Shown here piece by piece: positions 48,890-58,155 of a stretch of 64,000 nucleotides of DNA. How positions within the stretch are numbered: position 1 is the stretch's first letter; the number at the start of each line of letters is the position of its first letter. The position numbers and the translations under genes were made by a program. The stretch lies in the NCBI RefSeq assembly GCF_000775615.1, contig NZ_AVPG01000001.1:248001-312000 (forward strand), read 5' to 3'. Origin of the DNA: Pontibacillus litoralis JSM 072002. Lineage in GTDB: Bacteria > Bacillota > Bacilli > Bacillales > BH030062. A model generated the notes under the pieces. It saw only the letters and a program-made list of their open reading frames with translations. It did no database searches and was not told where the DNA came from.

Positions 48890-49984
48890 TTAAAAACTCC
48901 CTGTTTCAGAAATCTCCCCTCTTGTTACTGGTTGGGCAAGTTCTACACCTTTTTCTGTAAATACTTTATCTTTATTTTCTACCTTTACAGAGACTGCTTC
49001 GACTTCAGGCTGTTCGGTTAAAGAAAGTACGAGAGACTCCATCACTTTATTCGTTACGACAGATTTGTCATCAAAATCATTTAATACGTTCTCATTAAAC
49101 GTTAAAGTTAATACTCCATTTTCCAAATCCGGTTCTGCTATTAGCTTCACATCTTGATTGAATACCGTTAGCAAACCTGTATTGTTATAACCTGGTCCAT
49201 TGATTAGTGTTTCTACAATCGTTTCGTATTTTTTGCTTTCCTTCACGTCCACACGCTTCGTAACAGGAATATAGTATAGTTGATCATTATGTTGCGAAGG
49301 GTAGTAAACCGTAACGGAATCGCTATCGGTTAAATCCATGACATCACCAATTTCAAGATTAATTCCATTTGCTCTGGAATAGCCTTCTGCTACCGGCGTT
49401 CCATTAACAGGCATGACATCGGTATCATGACCGTTAATTTGCAATTTCAATCTCTCTATACTATCAAATTGCGTTAAAGTGTATGTCATAGCTTGTAGCA
49501 CCTTTAATTCATCCTCAGCTCTATAGTCTTCAAATTCCTTTGATACATCAACTACAACAGTTCCATCTTCTAGTAAATTCAAGCTAAATTGCGTTCCAGC
49601 AGGTAATACCGCCTGAAATCCATTCGGTAACAACTCGGTTACAGGACCATCCTTCACTAAATATTCCAATGATTGTTTAGCAACTTCTTTGGAATCTACC
49701 ATCGGCACGGCAACCGTTTGCGGAACAACCATACCTTCTTCATCTAACAAATACAACTGACGGTCAACTGTCGCATTTCCCTCCGCTTCCTCTATTCCTT
49801 CCTCGTCAAGTTCTTCTTCCTTCATCCCCTCTTCTGCATCTTGTGATGTAGGAACATTTGCTTCTTCCGTCTTTTGCTCTTGGGGAACATCCATTTCTTC
49901 TAAAGATTGCTCTCCTTGAAAAACACAGCCCGTAAGTAGCGCAATACTCATCAGTAGACCTACAAAGATGATCTGCTTCTGCAT
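48890..49984 (-). CDS. gerM: GerM spore germination/sporulation lipoprotein
   Basis: GerM is needed for engulfment and germination in B. subtilis, where it helps assemble the SpoIIIA-SpoIIQ channel. The 364-residue protein has a lipoprotein signal ending in LLTGC (Cys20), then an acidic linker. Two GerMN domains follow: the first around LYLLDEEGMVVPQTVAVPMVDSKEVAKQSLEYLVKDGP, the second around VTVYYPSQHNDQLYYIPVTKRVD. Position between rph and racE is conserved. Confidence 0.95.
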   Translation of the reverse strand: MQKQIIFVGLLMSIALLTGCVFQGEQSLEEMDVPQEQKTEEANVPTSQDAEEGMKEEELDEEGIEEAEGNATVDRQLYLLDEEGMVVPQTVAVPMVDSKEVAKQSLEYLVKDGPVTELLPNGFQAVLPAGTQFSLNLLEDGTVVVDVSKEFEDYRAEDELKVLQAMTYTLTQFDSIERLKLQINGHDTDVMPVNGTPVAEGYSRANGINLEIGDVMDLTDSDSVTVYYPSQHNDQLYYIPVTKRVDVKESKKYETIVETLINGPGYNNTGLLTVFNQDVKLIAEPDLENGVLTLTFNENVLNDFDDKSVVTNKVMESLVLSLTEQPEVEAVSVKVENKDKVFTEKGVELAQPVTRGEISETGSF

Positions 49985-50115
49985 TTTTTCCCCTCCTATG
50001 ATGGTTTGTACTATTATATATACGAGCTTTTTTTTGAATTAGACCATACAATATTGCTCACAAAAAAAATAAGCCCGTACCATAAAGGCTTAGACTTATT
50101 GTTTTCCTATTATTT

Positions 50116-50937
50116 TTATAATTGTTGTGTTACTTCTAACTGCAACGAATGAATATTTAATATTGGAGTATCAAACCAGTCATTGGCTATTTTCTCAAAT
50201 AATTGCTTATCCCCAGTTGTATAAAAGTGATGATTAGGCAAACGATTACTTTGATATAGTAATTGATAATACTCTAAAATCACACTTACTTCTCGTGCCG
50301 TTTCATCGCCTGAACAAATAACTGTTATGTCTTCCCCCATTACCTGTTGAATCATATTTTCTAACAACGGATAATGCGTGCACCCTAATATTAAAGTGTC
50401 AATCGAACTATTCTGTTTCAGCGGCTCTAACGTTTCTCGTACTACCTTATGTGCTTCTGGCCCATCCAAAACGCCTTGCTCTACCATAGGGACGAACGCA
50501 GGACAGGCTAAACCTGATACATTTATGAAAGGATTAATTTGATGCAATGCATCCGCATATGCTTTACTCTTAATCGTTCCTTCCGTTCCTATTACGCCTA
50601 TTTGTAAATTATCTGTTCCTTTAATCGCTGCCCGAGCTCCAGGCTGTATAACTCCTAATACGGGTATGTCTAATGTTGCTTTCAATTCTTGTAAAGTAAA
50701 TGCTGTAGCGGTGTTACAGGCAATGACAAGCATCTTAATTTGTTTCTTTAATAAAAAATGAACCATTTGCCATGTATATTCAATGACTTCCTCTTTCGGT
50801 CTCGGCCCATAAGGACAACGTAATGTATCTCCTACATAGATTAACTCTTCATTCGGTAGCTGTCTCATAAGCTCCCTAGCTACAGTCATTCCTCCTACTC
50901 CTGAATCAATAACTCCTATAGGTCGGTCCAACTTCAT
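50116..50937 (-). CDS. racE: Glutamate racemase
   Basis: RacE makes D-glutamate for peptidoglycan. The product (273 residues from ATG 50937) has [23 protein letters not shown]. The two catalytic cysteines lie in [13 protein letters not shown] and [28 protein letters not shown] is also typical. The frame opens 14 codons earlier inside the ysmB stop region. The start could also be the TTG two codons further on, which lies better from AGAGG. It follows ysmB closely. Confidence 0.95.
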   Translation of the reverse strand: MKLDRPIGVIDSGVGGMTVARELMRQLPNEELIYVGDTLRCPYGPRPKEEVIEYTWQMVHFLLKKQIKMLVIACNTATAFTLQELKATLDIPVLGVIQPGARAAIKGTDNLQIGVIGTEGTIKSKAYADALHQINPFINVSGLACPAFVPMVEQGVLDGPEAHKVVRETLEPLKQNSSIDTLILGCTHYPLLENMIQQVMGEDITVICSGDETAREVSVILEYYQLLYQSNRLPNHHFYTTGDKQLFEKIANDWFDTPILNIHSLQLEVTQQL

Positions 50938-50945
50938 CGCCTCTT

Positions 50946-51401
50946 TTATTTGATTTCCATTTCTTCTTCTTGGATGCACTTCATTTCATCATACATTTCA
51001 TTCAACAAATGACGAAACAATTCGACATGCTCACTAGAAAACGTTCGAAATACATGTTCTAAATGTGCCTGTCGTTTGTCAATCACTTCTTGAATAATCG
51101 ACTTTCCTTTATCTAACAACCGTATTTGAACGACTCGTCGATCCTTTTCATCCTTCACGCGTTGTACTACCTCATTGCGCTCCAATCGATCAACTAAATC
51201 CGTTGTTGTACTATAAGCTAGGTGCATATGATTAGACAACTCCCCAATCGTCATATCCCCAAATTCTAATAACCATTGTAAAGCAAGAAATTGAGGTAAT
51301 GTAATTGGATATTGATCTAGTATTTCCCTACCTTTTTGTTTAATGATGCATGATGTATATCGCAATTTTTTTTCAATATCGGCAATAGGCTGATTATCCA
51401 T
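50946..51401 (-). CDS. ysmB: MarR-family regulator YsmB
   Basis: A 151-residue winged-helix regulator. The recognition region is [52 protein letters not shown], the standard MarR core, flanked by dimerisation helices. In B. subtilis ysmB also lies between racE and gerE. Ligand and targets are unknown. It is probably cotranscribed with racE, since only 8 bases separate them. Confidence 0.93.
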   Translation of the reverse strand: MDNQPIADIEKKLRYTSCIIKQKGREILDQYPITLPQFLALQWLLEFGDMTIGELSNHMHLAYSTTTDLVDRLERNEVVQRVKDEKDRRVVQIRLLDKGKSIIQEVIDKRQAHLEHVFRTFSSEHVELFRHLLNEMYDEMKCIQEEEMEIK

Positions 51402-51505
51402 TGCTTCCTCCTAACCTCTCTCCCTTATTACATGAATTACATCTAATTTTACGATTTACGCAAAAAAATGCAAGGGAGAAGTTAGATCACGTTCTCTCTA
51501 AATAC

Positions 51506-51535
51506 AGAAACCGACTCCTATTGAAGTCGGTTTCT
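51506..51535 (-). terminator. Terminator of gerE
   Basis: AAACCGACT (51509-51517) and AGTCGGTTT (51525-51533) form a 9-bp stem with a short loop. On the minus strand a weak T tract (TTTCTG) follows, immediately past the gerE stop. Confidence 0.7.
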
Positions 51536-51537
51536 TC

Positions 51538-51762
51538 TTACAACTTGAGTTCCCCCATACGAAGGAGCTCAATAACAGCTTGAGAACGCCCCTTTACTCC
51601 AAGTTTCTGCATCGCATTAGAAATGTGGTTTCGAACTGTTTTCTCTGAAATAAAAAGTTCTTGGGCTATTTCCTTTGTCGTCTTATCTTGAACCAGTAAT
51701 TCAAATACTTCTTTCTCTCTTTTCGTCAATAATTGCTTCGGCTTGTAGTCTTTCTCCTCCAA
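51538..51762 (-). CDS. gerE: Late spore-coat transcription factor GerE
   Basis: GerE is the small LuxR-type DNA-binding protein that acts with sigma-K on coat genes. The sequence LLTKREKEVFELLVQDKTTKEIAQELFISEKTVRNHISNAMQKLGVKGRSQAVIELLRMGEL is nearly identical to known GerE. The frame opens at 51813, but AGGAGGGG lies seven bases before a TTG at 51762. Starting there gives 74 residues, exactly the B. subtilis length. A sigma-K-like promoter lies upstream. Confidence 0.97.
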   Translation of the reverse strand: MEEKDYKPKQLLTKREKEVFELLVQDKTTKEIAQELFISEKTVRNHISNAMQKLGVKGRSQAVIELLRMGELKL

Positions 51763-51823
51763 ATGTAAACCCCTCCTTGCTAACTGAGAGCTGTACAAAA
51801 TGAGGGTAATCATTTAGTCTTTA

Positions 51824-51852
51824 CATCTTATGATAATTTAATTTAAGCTGTT
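51824..51852 (-). promoter_or_regulatory. Sigma-K-like promoter of gerE
   Basis: On the minus strand AACA (51849-51852) is followed after 16 bases by CATAAGATG (51824-51832). It fits mACm, 16 bases, CATAnnnTA with one mismatch at the last base. gerE is transcribed by sigma-K in B. subtilis. Confidence 0.6.
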
Positions 51853-51872
51853 CCATTATTCCCTATCCTAAA

Positions 51873-52529
51873 TTACGTTTGTGAAATGAGCCCAAGCTCT
51901 TTCGCCTTCATGAGCGCTTCGGTTCTTGATCTCACTTCCAATTTATTAAATATACCAGTAAGGGTGTACTCTACACTTCGTTGGGACATATGTAATTTTT
52001 GTGCAATATGACGATTCGTATAACCTTTAGAAACTTCGTTCAGTATACTTTGTTCCTTCTCATTTAATGAAATCGCAACTACTTCTCCATCCGTATTAGT
52101 CCCTTTATGAATCACCTTCGCTTCTACCCTGCGTAATTGCTTAAACAAATGCAAAGGCAATACAACTTCCTCTCGTAGAGCACAATGAATCACCGTTACT
52201 AATTGTTCCTTAGAAGCTGTTTTGCTAACAAATCCGGATATATTGGATTCTACTAGTAAATTAAAATGCGTATTTAAATCAAAACCTGTATAAATAATTA
52301 TTTTTATTTCAGGAAATTTACTACTTATCTTTCTCGTTAATTCAATACCATTTAACCCCGGCATGTATAAATCAAGTAATACAATATCATAACTTGTCGT
52401 AGAAAGCGTTTCTTCTGCTTGCATACTGTCGGAAATCATATCTACTTCCATGTCATATTCTTGTTCTAACAATGATTTTGTTCCTGTGCCAACAGCTGGA
52501 TGGTCATCGACAATAAGTATTCGAGTCAT
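51873..52529 (-). CDS. comA: ComA-like response regulator (NarL/LuxR type)
   Basis: In B. subtilis ComA is the quorum-sensing activator of early competence. The 218-residue protein has a receiver domain (acid residues Asp8/Asp9, phospho-acceptor Asp53 in DIVLLDLYMPGLNG, IIIYTGF, and SKTASKEQL with the conserved Lys). A LuxR helix-turn-helix follows (EKEQSILNEVSKGYTNRHIAQKLHMSQRSVEYTLTGIFNKLEVRSRTEAL). The DDHPAV start and the RSVEYTLTGIFNKL block match ComA specifically. Partner kinase comP is 17 bases upstream. Orthology is likely, but the genomic location differs from B. subtilis. Confidence 0.8.
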   Translation of the reverse strand: MTRILIVDDHPAVGTGTKSLLEQEYDMEVDMISDSMQAEETLSTTSYDIVLLDLYMPGLNGIELTRKISSKFPEIKIIIYTGFDLNTHFNLLVESNISGFVSKTASKEQLVTVIHCALREEVVLPLHLFKQLRRVEAKVIHKGTNTDGEVVAISLNEKEQSILNEVSKGYTNRHIAQKLHMSQRSVEYTLTGIFNKLEVRSRTEALMKAKELGLISQT

Positions 52530-52546
52530 TTTTTACATCTTCCTTT

Positions 52547-54880
52547 CTATCTTACATCATACAATGTAACCTTCACGTGAAATCCTCCATTTGGTTTCGT
52601 ATCTATAACAACTTCTCCGTTAAGCCCATTCACACGTTGCTCAATGCCTGATAAACCCATATGTGCGAATAGATCAATTGACTTGTCCCGCCTCATACCG
52701 ATCCCATTATCCTGGTACAGCAATAAGACATTTGCTCCGTCTTTTTCTAGTGACAAATACACCTCATCTGCTTGCGAGTGCTTCATCGCATTCGTTAACA
52801 GTTCTTGCACAATACGATAAATTGCCAAAACGTATTCATTTTCAATTTCCATTTTGAAATTGGAGTAGTCGAACTGTACGGTGAAATTGGAACGGAGCTG
52901 ATATTGTGAAACTAAATTTTCTAGAGATGGAATAAGCCCCATTTCTTCTAAAAAAGGTGGCCGCAGTTCATTACAAGTCTCTCGAATTAAATGGATATTA
53001 TCCAACATTTGCTCCCGAAACCCTTTTAAAATCTGCATCACGTCGTCTGTTAATGCCCCATCATACCTATTCAAAAAATCATCCATCTGTCTATAAATAT
53101 ACAATTGCTCTTGTAGCACCGTATCATGCAAATCTACCGCAATCTGCTGCCTTTGATGCTCTGTAAGGGAGAATAACAAGCGTGATAACCATGCTGGATA
53201 CTTTTGCTTGGATTGATTATGAATTTGCTGCTCCAGCTCTTCTAGCATATTTTCCATTAAAATCAAGTTCTCAATAGCAATGTGAGTATTATGTGTCATT
53301 GCTTGTATATACGATTTCTCATCTACATTTAAGGCAGTGTTATTAGGTTTCTCTGAACAATACAAATAAGTTAATTTATTTACCGTGTATCCGATCATTA
53401 ACGCGTAACCTTCATGCTTTTTCAGCTTAACAACTTCCCCTAGTTGTCCATTTTCTTCATCTATTCTATGTGCACATTCTTTCATCAATGCCACTTGTAT
53501 CGGATAGTGTACACCATACATTTCCATCGTAACACTTTTTGAAAAGAAGTGAATCTCTTCTATTCCCATTACATCTTTCAACTCTTTACTTAGACGATAA
53601 TACAAATCAACGGGGTCTTTCTCTTTCTTTATTTTTTGAACGAATTGATGCATACTTTGCTGATAATTATTCTTCTGGGTAAACAAGTTTTGTTGTAGTT
53701 GAAAATCGAATAATTCTTTCACGTACAAAAAAGCAATGAACGTCACCCAAATGAGACAAAGCAATTGCAAAATACGTTGAACATTCCAATCACCTGGCAC
53801 CAACATCATGACAAATAAAAGAATCATAATAGCTGGCAAAATCGACACATATGAATAATATCTAATCCTTCCTATTACGAACTCAATATCGAACAAACGC
53901 TTGGCTGTTATTAAATACAAGAACATTAGTGGAAATGCTATTAAAAATAACAAAGACCATTCTGCTTCCAATAGCTTTACCCCTATTGTGTATGCAGGAA
54001 TTAGCGTTAAAAAAATGTAAGGTCCTACACTTAACAATATACCAACAAATAAATACTGAAATATATTCGAATTCGGCGTGTGTTTAAATTGTTCTTTTCC
54101 TTTTATGACGAACACAAAAACAATGATTGTAAACACGATAAATACGCTTGATATGAGCCCTAGATACCAATCGGGATATACATGAAAGATAAATAAACAG
54201 GCCTCTATCCCTGTAACTACAAAAGCGACCATTGTCATCATACGGTAAATCCACTTTGGTATCCAATCCTCATCCACTTCATGAAAGTATGTACTTAAAA
54301 AACGCACAAATAAAACTGGCGTCAATAAAACCGCGCTCGTATTCACTATAGTTGAGACAAATTCAGTACGAGCTGCCCCACTACTGGCTAAATAAGCTAA
54401 TCCCAGCATATAAAAAAATACAATGATATACTCCCCAGATTTGTCATCCCTCCTATGATAAAAAATGAATATAGCGATAAAAAACACCATCACCATAAAC
54501 AAAAGAGGAATAATTAAATAAAAAAAGTATTGAGGAACACTTACATCTTCTTCTATTTCATCGAATAATGTCGGATTATCTAACAATACCGTTATACTAG
54601 AAGCATTCTCAATCGTTTGAAACATAGTGACTGTTTCATTCTCTTCCGGGCTTCTCCCATCTATTTCGAGTATAACTGTTCCAGGTTGAATATTTCTATG
54701 CCACCCCCAACTATGCTCTTCCACATCAGAAACAACCCATTGGCCTTCACTATTTTGATGCACATGGATACCAATATAAGGAGACGTTAATATTACCCCT
54801 ATTATGTATATGGATAAGATCAAAACGATAGCAGAAACTATATATAAGCGATTACGCTTCCACGCTGTACTCCATTTCAT
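52547..54880 (-). CDS. comP: ComP-like membrane sensor histidine kinase
   Basis: A 777-residue kinase of ComP layout. Membrane segment 1 is followed by an extracytoplasmic PDZ-like part (GWHRNIQPGTVILEIDGRSP). About seven further membrane segments run to about residue 395. A cytoplasmic region follows, then HisKA_3 with His585 in QQIAVDLHDTVLQEQ. The ATPase domain has ELLTNAMKHSQ, YQDNGIGM and GLSGIEQRVNGLNGEV. FDIEFVIGRIRYYSYVSILPAIMIL closely resembles ComP. In B. subtilis ComP senses ComX pheromone, but no comQ or comX is nearby, so the signal is unknown. Confidence 0.82.
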   Translation of the reverse strand: MKWSTAWKRNRLYIVSAIVLILSIYIIGVILTSPYIGIHVHQNSEGQWVVSDVEEHSWGWHRNIQPGTVILEIDGRSPEENETVTMFQTIENASSITVLLDNPTLFDEIEEDVSVPQYFFYLIIPLLFMVMVFFIAIFIFYHRRDDKSGEYIIVFFYMLGLAYLASSGAARTEFVSTIVNTSAVLLTPVLFVRFLSTYFHEVDEDWIPKWIYRMMTMVAFVVTGIEACLFIFHVYPDWYLGLISSVFIVFTIIVFVFVIKGKEQFKHTPNSNIFQYLFVGILLSVGPYIFLTLIPAYTIGVKLLEAEWSLLFLIAFPLMFLYLITAKRLFDIEFVIGRIRYYSYVSILPAIMILLFVMMLVPGDWNVQRILQLLCLIWVTFIAFLYVKELFDFQLQQNLFTQKNNYQQSMHQFVQKIKKEKDPVDLYYRLSKELKDVMGIEEIHFFSKSVTMEMYGVHYPIQVALMKECAHRIDEENGQLGEVVKLKKHEGYALMIGYTVNKLTYLYCSEKPNNTALNVDEKSYIQAMTHNTHIAIENLILMENMLEELEQQIHNQSKQKYPAWLSRLLFSLTEHQRQQIAVDLHDTVLQEQLYIYRQMDDFLNRYDGALTDDVMQILKGFREQMLDNIHLIRETCNELRPPFLEEMGLIPSLENLVSQYQLRSNFTVQFDYSNFKMEIENEYVLAIYRIVQELLTNAMKHSQADEVYLSLEKDGANVLLLYQDNGIGMRRDKSIDLFAHMGLSGIEQRVNGLNGEVVIDTKPNGGFHVKVTLYDVR

Positions 54881-54952
54881 TCTTCATACCCCATTACATA
54901 GCATTCATTACAAATTTATCTAACCTACTATTATAATAAAGCATCCCCTTCA

Positions 54953-54987
54953 CGAAAAAAAGCCAGGAAACTATTCTCCTGACTTTT
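54953..54987 (-). terminator. Terminator of ysmA
   Basis: AAAAGCCAGGAA (54958-54969) pairs with TCCTGACTTTT (54977-54987) with one mismatch. Seven T residues follow on the minus strand. It separates ysmA from comP. Confidence 0.85.
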
Positions 54988-54995
54988 ACGACTTA

Positions 54996-55445
54996 TTATT
55001 CTGCTACGTGAAATCGCTTTTTAATTTCCCGGGGAATTTCGACAGGCTTACCGGTTTGTGGGTTAATTTGGACAATTCGACCTCTTCCTGTCAAACAAAC
55101 TTCTTCCGATTGATTAACCGCTAAGTAATGTAAATCATAAGAAGTTCGACCGCAATATTCTACTTTTACATGCATCTTCAATTGGTCATCAAAATACACT
55201 TGTTGATGAAAATCACATTGTAAATCAGCTACAACTGGGACACTTTCTGGTTTATGATGGACATTATCAAACATGCCTACTTGTTTCATAAATTCAATTC
55301 TTGCTTCTTCAAAGTATATAAACGGGGCCGTATTGTTCATATGGCCGAACATATCGGTTTCAGAAAAACGTACTTTAATCGGTGTATAAAATTCAAATGC
55401 TTCTTTCCATGTAGAGTAATCTTCAATATATGCAACTTGTTTCAA
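54996..55445 (-). CDS. ysmA: Hotdog-fold acyl-CoA thioesterase YsmA
   Basis: A 149-residue thioesterase of the YbgC/FadM group, with the conserved entry VRFSETDMFGHMNNTAPFIYFEEARIEFM, where the aspartate and nearby residues form the active site. It is likely to hydrolyse acyl-CoA; the substrate is unknown. B. subtilis ysmA also lies next to sdhB. The frame opens at 55460, but GGGAGG lies seven bases before a TTG at 55445, giving MKQVAYIEDYSTW, so TTG is the probable start. Confidence 0.88.
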   Translation of the reverse strand: MKQVAYIEDYSTWKEAFEFYTPIKVRFSETDMFGHMNNTAPFIYFEEARIEFMKQVGMFDNVHHKPESVPVVADLQCDFHQQVYFDDQLKMHVKVEYCGRTSYDLHYLAVNQSEEVCLTGRGRIVQINPQTGKPVEIPREIKKRFHVAE

Positions 55446-55498
55446 GCCTATCCCTCCCATTTAGATTGAACCATGTGATGCTTCGTTATAATGACAAA

Positions 55499-55536
55499 CA
55501 AAATCCTAGCACAAAACGAAGCTGCGCTAGGATTCT
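55499..55536 (-). terminator. Terminator of the sdhCAB operon
   Basis: AATCCTAGC (55502-55510) and GCTAGGATT (55526-55534) form a 9-bp stem. TTTGTTTG follows on the minus strand. It lies about 30 bases after sdhB. Confidence 0.85.
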
Positions 55537-55566
55537 TCTCGTTGCTTTATCATTTATCTGATGCAA

Positions 55567-56331
55567 TTAAACTTCGTAATCACTTCCGAAGAATTTTTTG
55601 AAAGAGTGGATTGCTGTTTCTCTATTTAATGATGCAATAGACGTCGTTAATGGAATGCCCTTTGGACAGGACTGAACACAGTTTTGTGAATTACCACACT
55701 CTGAAAGTCCACCTTCCCCCATTAACGCTTCTAATCGTTCGTTTTTATTCATAGCACCTGTCGGATGTGAATTGAACAGGCGCACTTGAGATAGCGGAGC
55801 TGGTCCAATAAAGCTTGATTTACTATTTACATTAGGACAAGCTTCTAAACAAACACCACAAGTCATACACTTAGATAACTCATATGCCCATTGGCGTTTA
55901 TTTTCTGCCATCTTTGGTCCTGGACCTAAATCGTGCGTTCCATCAATCGGGACCCATGCCTTCACTTTCTTTAAAGCGTCAAACATGCGACTACGATCAA
56001 CTGCTAAGTCACGAACTACAGGAAATGTAGTCATTGGCGCTAATCGTACTGGTTGTTCTAGTTTATCAATTAAAGCTGTACAAGATTGACGAGGCTTACC
56101 ATTAATCACCATAGAACAAGCACCACATACTTCTTCTAAACACCCCATATCCCAATATACTGGGGTCGTTTTTTCTCCATTAGCATTAACAGGGTTACGA
56201 CGAATTTCCATTAACGCTGAGATAACATTCATATTCGTGCGATACGGAATGTGAAACGTCTCTTCATACGGATTCGATTCTGGATTATCTTGTCGTGTAA
56301 TAATAAGTGTAATTTTTTTAGAATCACTCAT
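55567..56331 (-). CDS. sdhB: Succinate dehydrogenase iron-sulphur subunit
   Basis: SdhB carries electrons from FAD to the membrane subunit. The 254-residue protein has the 2Fe-2S cysteines in CLEEVCGACSMVINGKPRQSC. The other clusters are held by CMTCGVCLEACPN and CGNSQNCVQSCPKG, which is the long form typical of Bacillus. The ATG overlaps the sdhA stop in TAATG. It is the last gene of sdhCAB. Confidence 0.98.
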   Translation of the reverse strand: MSDSKKITLIITRQDNPESNPYEETFHIPYRTNMNVISALMEIRRNPVNANGEKTTPVYWDMGCLEEVCGACSMVINGKPRQSCTALIDKLEQPVRLAPMTTFPVVRDLAVDRSRMFDALKKVKAWVPIDGTHDLGPGPKMAENKRQWAYELSKCMTCGVCLEACPNVNSKSSFIGPAPLSQVRLFNSHPTGAMNKNERLEALMGEGGLSECGNSQNCVQSCPKGIPLTTSIASLNRETAIHSFKKFFGSDYEV

Positions 56332-58094
56332 TATTTTTTACCCCCTTTACTTTTGGAGTAGTCACGTTTCCTTGGCTTAATTAAAGAAACATCTACATCC
56401 TCGTATTTAAATACTGGGGCTTTTTGAACAGGATCATAAGATGCCATCGTTGTCTTTAACCATTCCTCATCATTTCGCTCAGGAAACTCTGGTTTGTAGT
56501 GCGCACCACGACTTTCATTACGATTGTATGCACCTAGCGTTATAACGCGAGCAAGGTCTAACATATTGTCTAATTGACGAACAAACATAGCACCTTGGTT
56601 ACTCCAACGAGTGGTATCGTTAATATTAATATCTTTAAAACGTTCTTGTAACTCTTGAATCTTCTTATCTGTTTCTAGCAAGTTTGCGTTATCACGAACA
56701 ACCGTAACATTGTTCGTCATCCACTCCCCAAGCTCTTTATGAATTTGATACGCATTTTCCGTTCCGTTCATATTCAAAATCGCATCAAACTTCTCTTGCT
56801 CTTCCTTCACTTTATCGTCAAATAGTTTCTCAGGCATATCTTCTGCATTGTTTTCAACGCCTTGCAAATACTCTACAGCTTTAGGTCCCGCTACCATTCC
56901 ACCGTATATAGCTGAAAGTAAAGAGTTTGCGCCTAAACGATTTCCACCGTGTTGTGAATAATCACATTCACCAGCTGCAAATATACCAGGAATATTAGTC
57001 ATTTGATTATAATCCACATATAAACCACCCATCGAATAATGGACAGCTGGGAAAATCTTCATTGGCACTTTTCGAGGATCATCGCCAACAAATTTCTCAT
57101 AAATCTCAATGATTCCTCCCAATTTGACATCTAGTTCTTTCGGATCTTTATGAGAAAGATCTAAGTAAACCATATTCTCGCCATTAATACCGAGCTTTTG
57201 TCGTACACATACGTCAAATATTTCACGAGTGGCTATATCACGAGGTACAAGATTGCCGTATGCAGGATATTTCTCCTCTAAGAAGTACCACGGCTCCCCA
57301 TCTCTATACGTCCATACTCGTCCACCTTCACCTCGAGCTGATTCACTCATTAAACGTAACTTATCATCACCAGGAATAGCTGTCGGATGAATTTGAATAA
57401 ATTCCCCATTTGCATACACTGCACCTTGTTTATATAACGCTGCGGCAGCTGAACCTGTGTTAATTACAGAGTTCGTTGATTTACCAAAAATAATTCCCGG
57501 TCCGCCTGTCGCAAAAATTGTCGCATCTGCTTTAAATGCTTTTATTTCATGGCTATTTAAGTTCTGAGCGACAACGCCTCGTCCAACACCATCTTCATCT
57601 ACAATTGCAGAAAGCAGTTCCCAACCTTCATATTTCGTAACAAGGCCTGCTACTTCATGACGACGTACTTGCTCGTCTAAAGCATACAACAATTGCTGTC
57701 CAGTTGTTGCACCCGCAAATGCCGTACGGTGGTGTTGCGTACCTCCAAAACGGCGAAAATCTAGTAAACCTTCTGGAGTTCTGTTAAACATAACTCCCAT
57801 TCGATCAAGCATATGAATAATACTTGGTGCAGCCTCACACATTGCTTTAACTGGTGGTTGGTTAGCTAGAAAGTCTCCACCATATACTGTATCATCAAAG
57901 TGTTCCCAAGGAGAATCCCCTTCCCCTTTCGTATTAACAGCTCCGTTAATTCCACCTTGTGCACATACAGAGTGAGAACGCTTCACTGGTACAAGCGATA
58001 ATAAATCCACATGCACTCCTGCTTCAGCAGCTTTAATGGTTGCCATCAAACCGGCAAGGCCTCCGCCCACCACTACGATGTTTTCTTTACTCAT
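56331..58094 (-). CDS. sdhA: Succinate dehydrogenase flavoprotein subunit
   Basis: SdhA oxidises succinate to fumarate. The 587-residue flavoprotein begins IVVVGGGLAGLMATIKAAEAGVHV (FAD-binding). It has the FAD-linking histidine in GGTQHHRTAFAGATTGQQ, HPTAIPGDDKLRLMSESARGEGGRVW, FAAGECDYSQHGGNRLGANSLL and a C-terminal acidic/helical part. It matches the fumarate reductase-like Bacillus enzyme that uses menaquinone. sdhC precedes it and sdhB overlaps it. Confidence 0.98.
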   Translation of the reverse strand: MSKENIVVVGGGLAGLMATIKAAEAGVHVDLLSLVPVKRSHSVCAQGGINGAVNTKGEGDSPWEHFDDTVYGGDFLANQPPVKAMCEAAPSIIHMLDRMGVMFNRTPEGLLDFRRFGGTQHHRTAFAGATTGQQLLYALDEQVRRHEVAGLVTKYEGWELLSAIVDEDGVGRGVVAQNLNSHEIKAFKADATIFATGGPGIIFGKSTNSVINTGSAAAALYKQGAVYANGEFIQIHPTAIPGDDKLRLMSESARGEGGRVWTYRDGEPWYFLEEKYPAYGNLVPRDIATREIFDVCVRQKLGINGENMVYLDLSHKDPKELDVKLGGIIEIYEKFVGDDPRKVPMKIFPAVHYSMGGLYVDYNQMTNIPGIFAAGECDYSQHGGNRLGANSLLSAIYGGMVAGPKAVEYLQGVENNAEDMPEKLFDDKVKEEQEKFDAILNMNGTENAYQIHKELGEWMTNNVTVVRDNANLLETDKKIQELQERFKDININDTTRWSNQGAMFVRQLDNMLDLARVITLGAYNRNESRGAHYKPEFPERNDEEWLKTTMASYDPVQKAPVFKYEDVDVSLIKPRKRDYSKSKGGKK

Positions 58095-58155
58095 TGTTAA
58101 CTACTCACTCCCTTTAAGACTGTTCAATCTACTTACTCCAATACACTAGCTTAGA

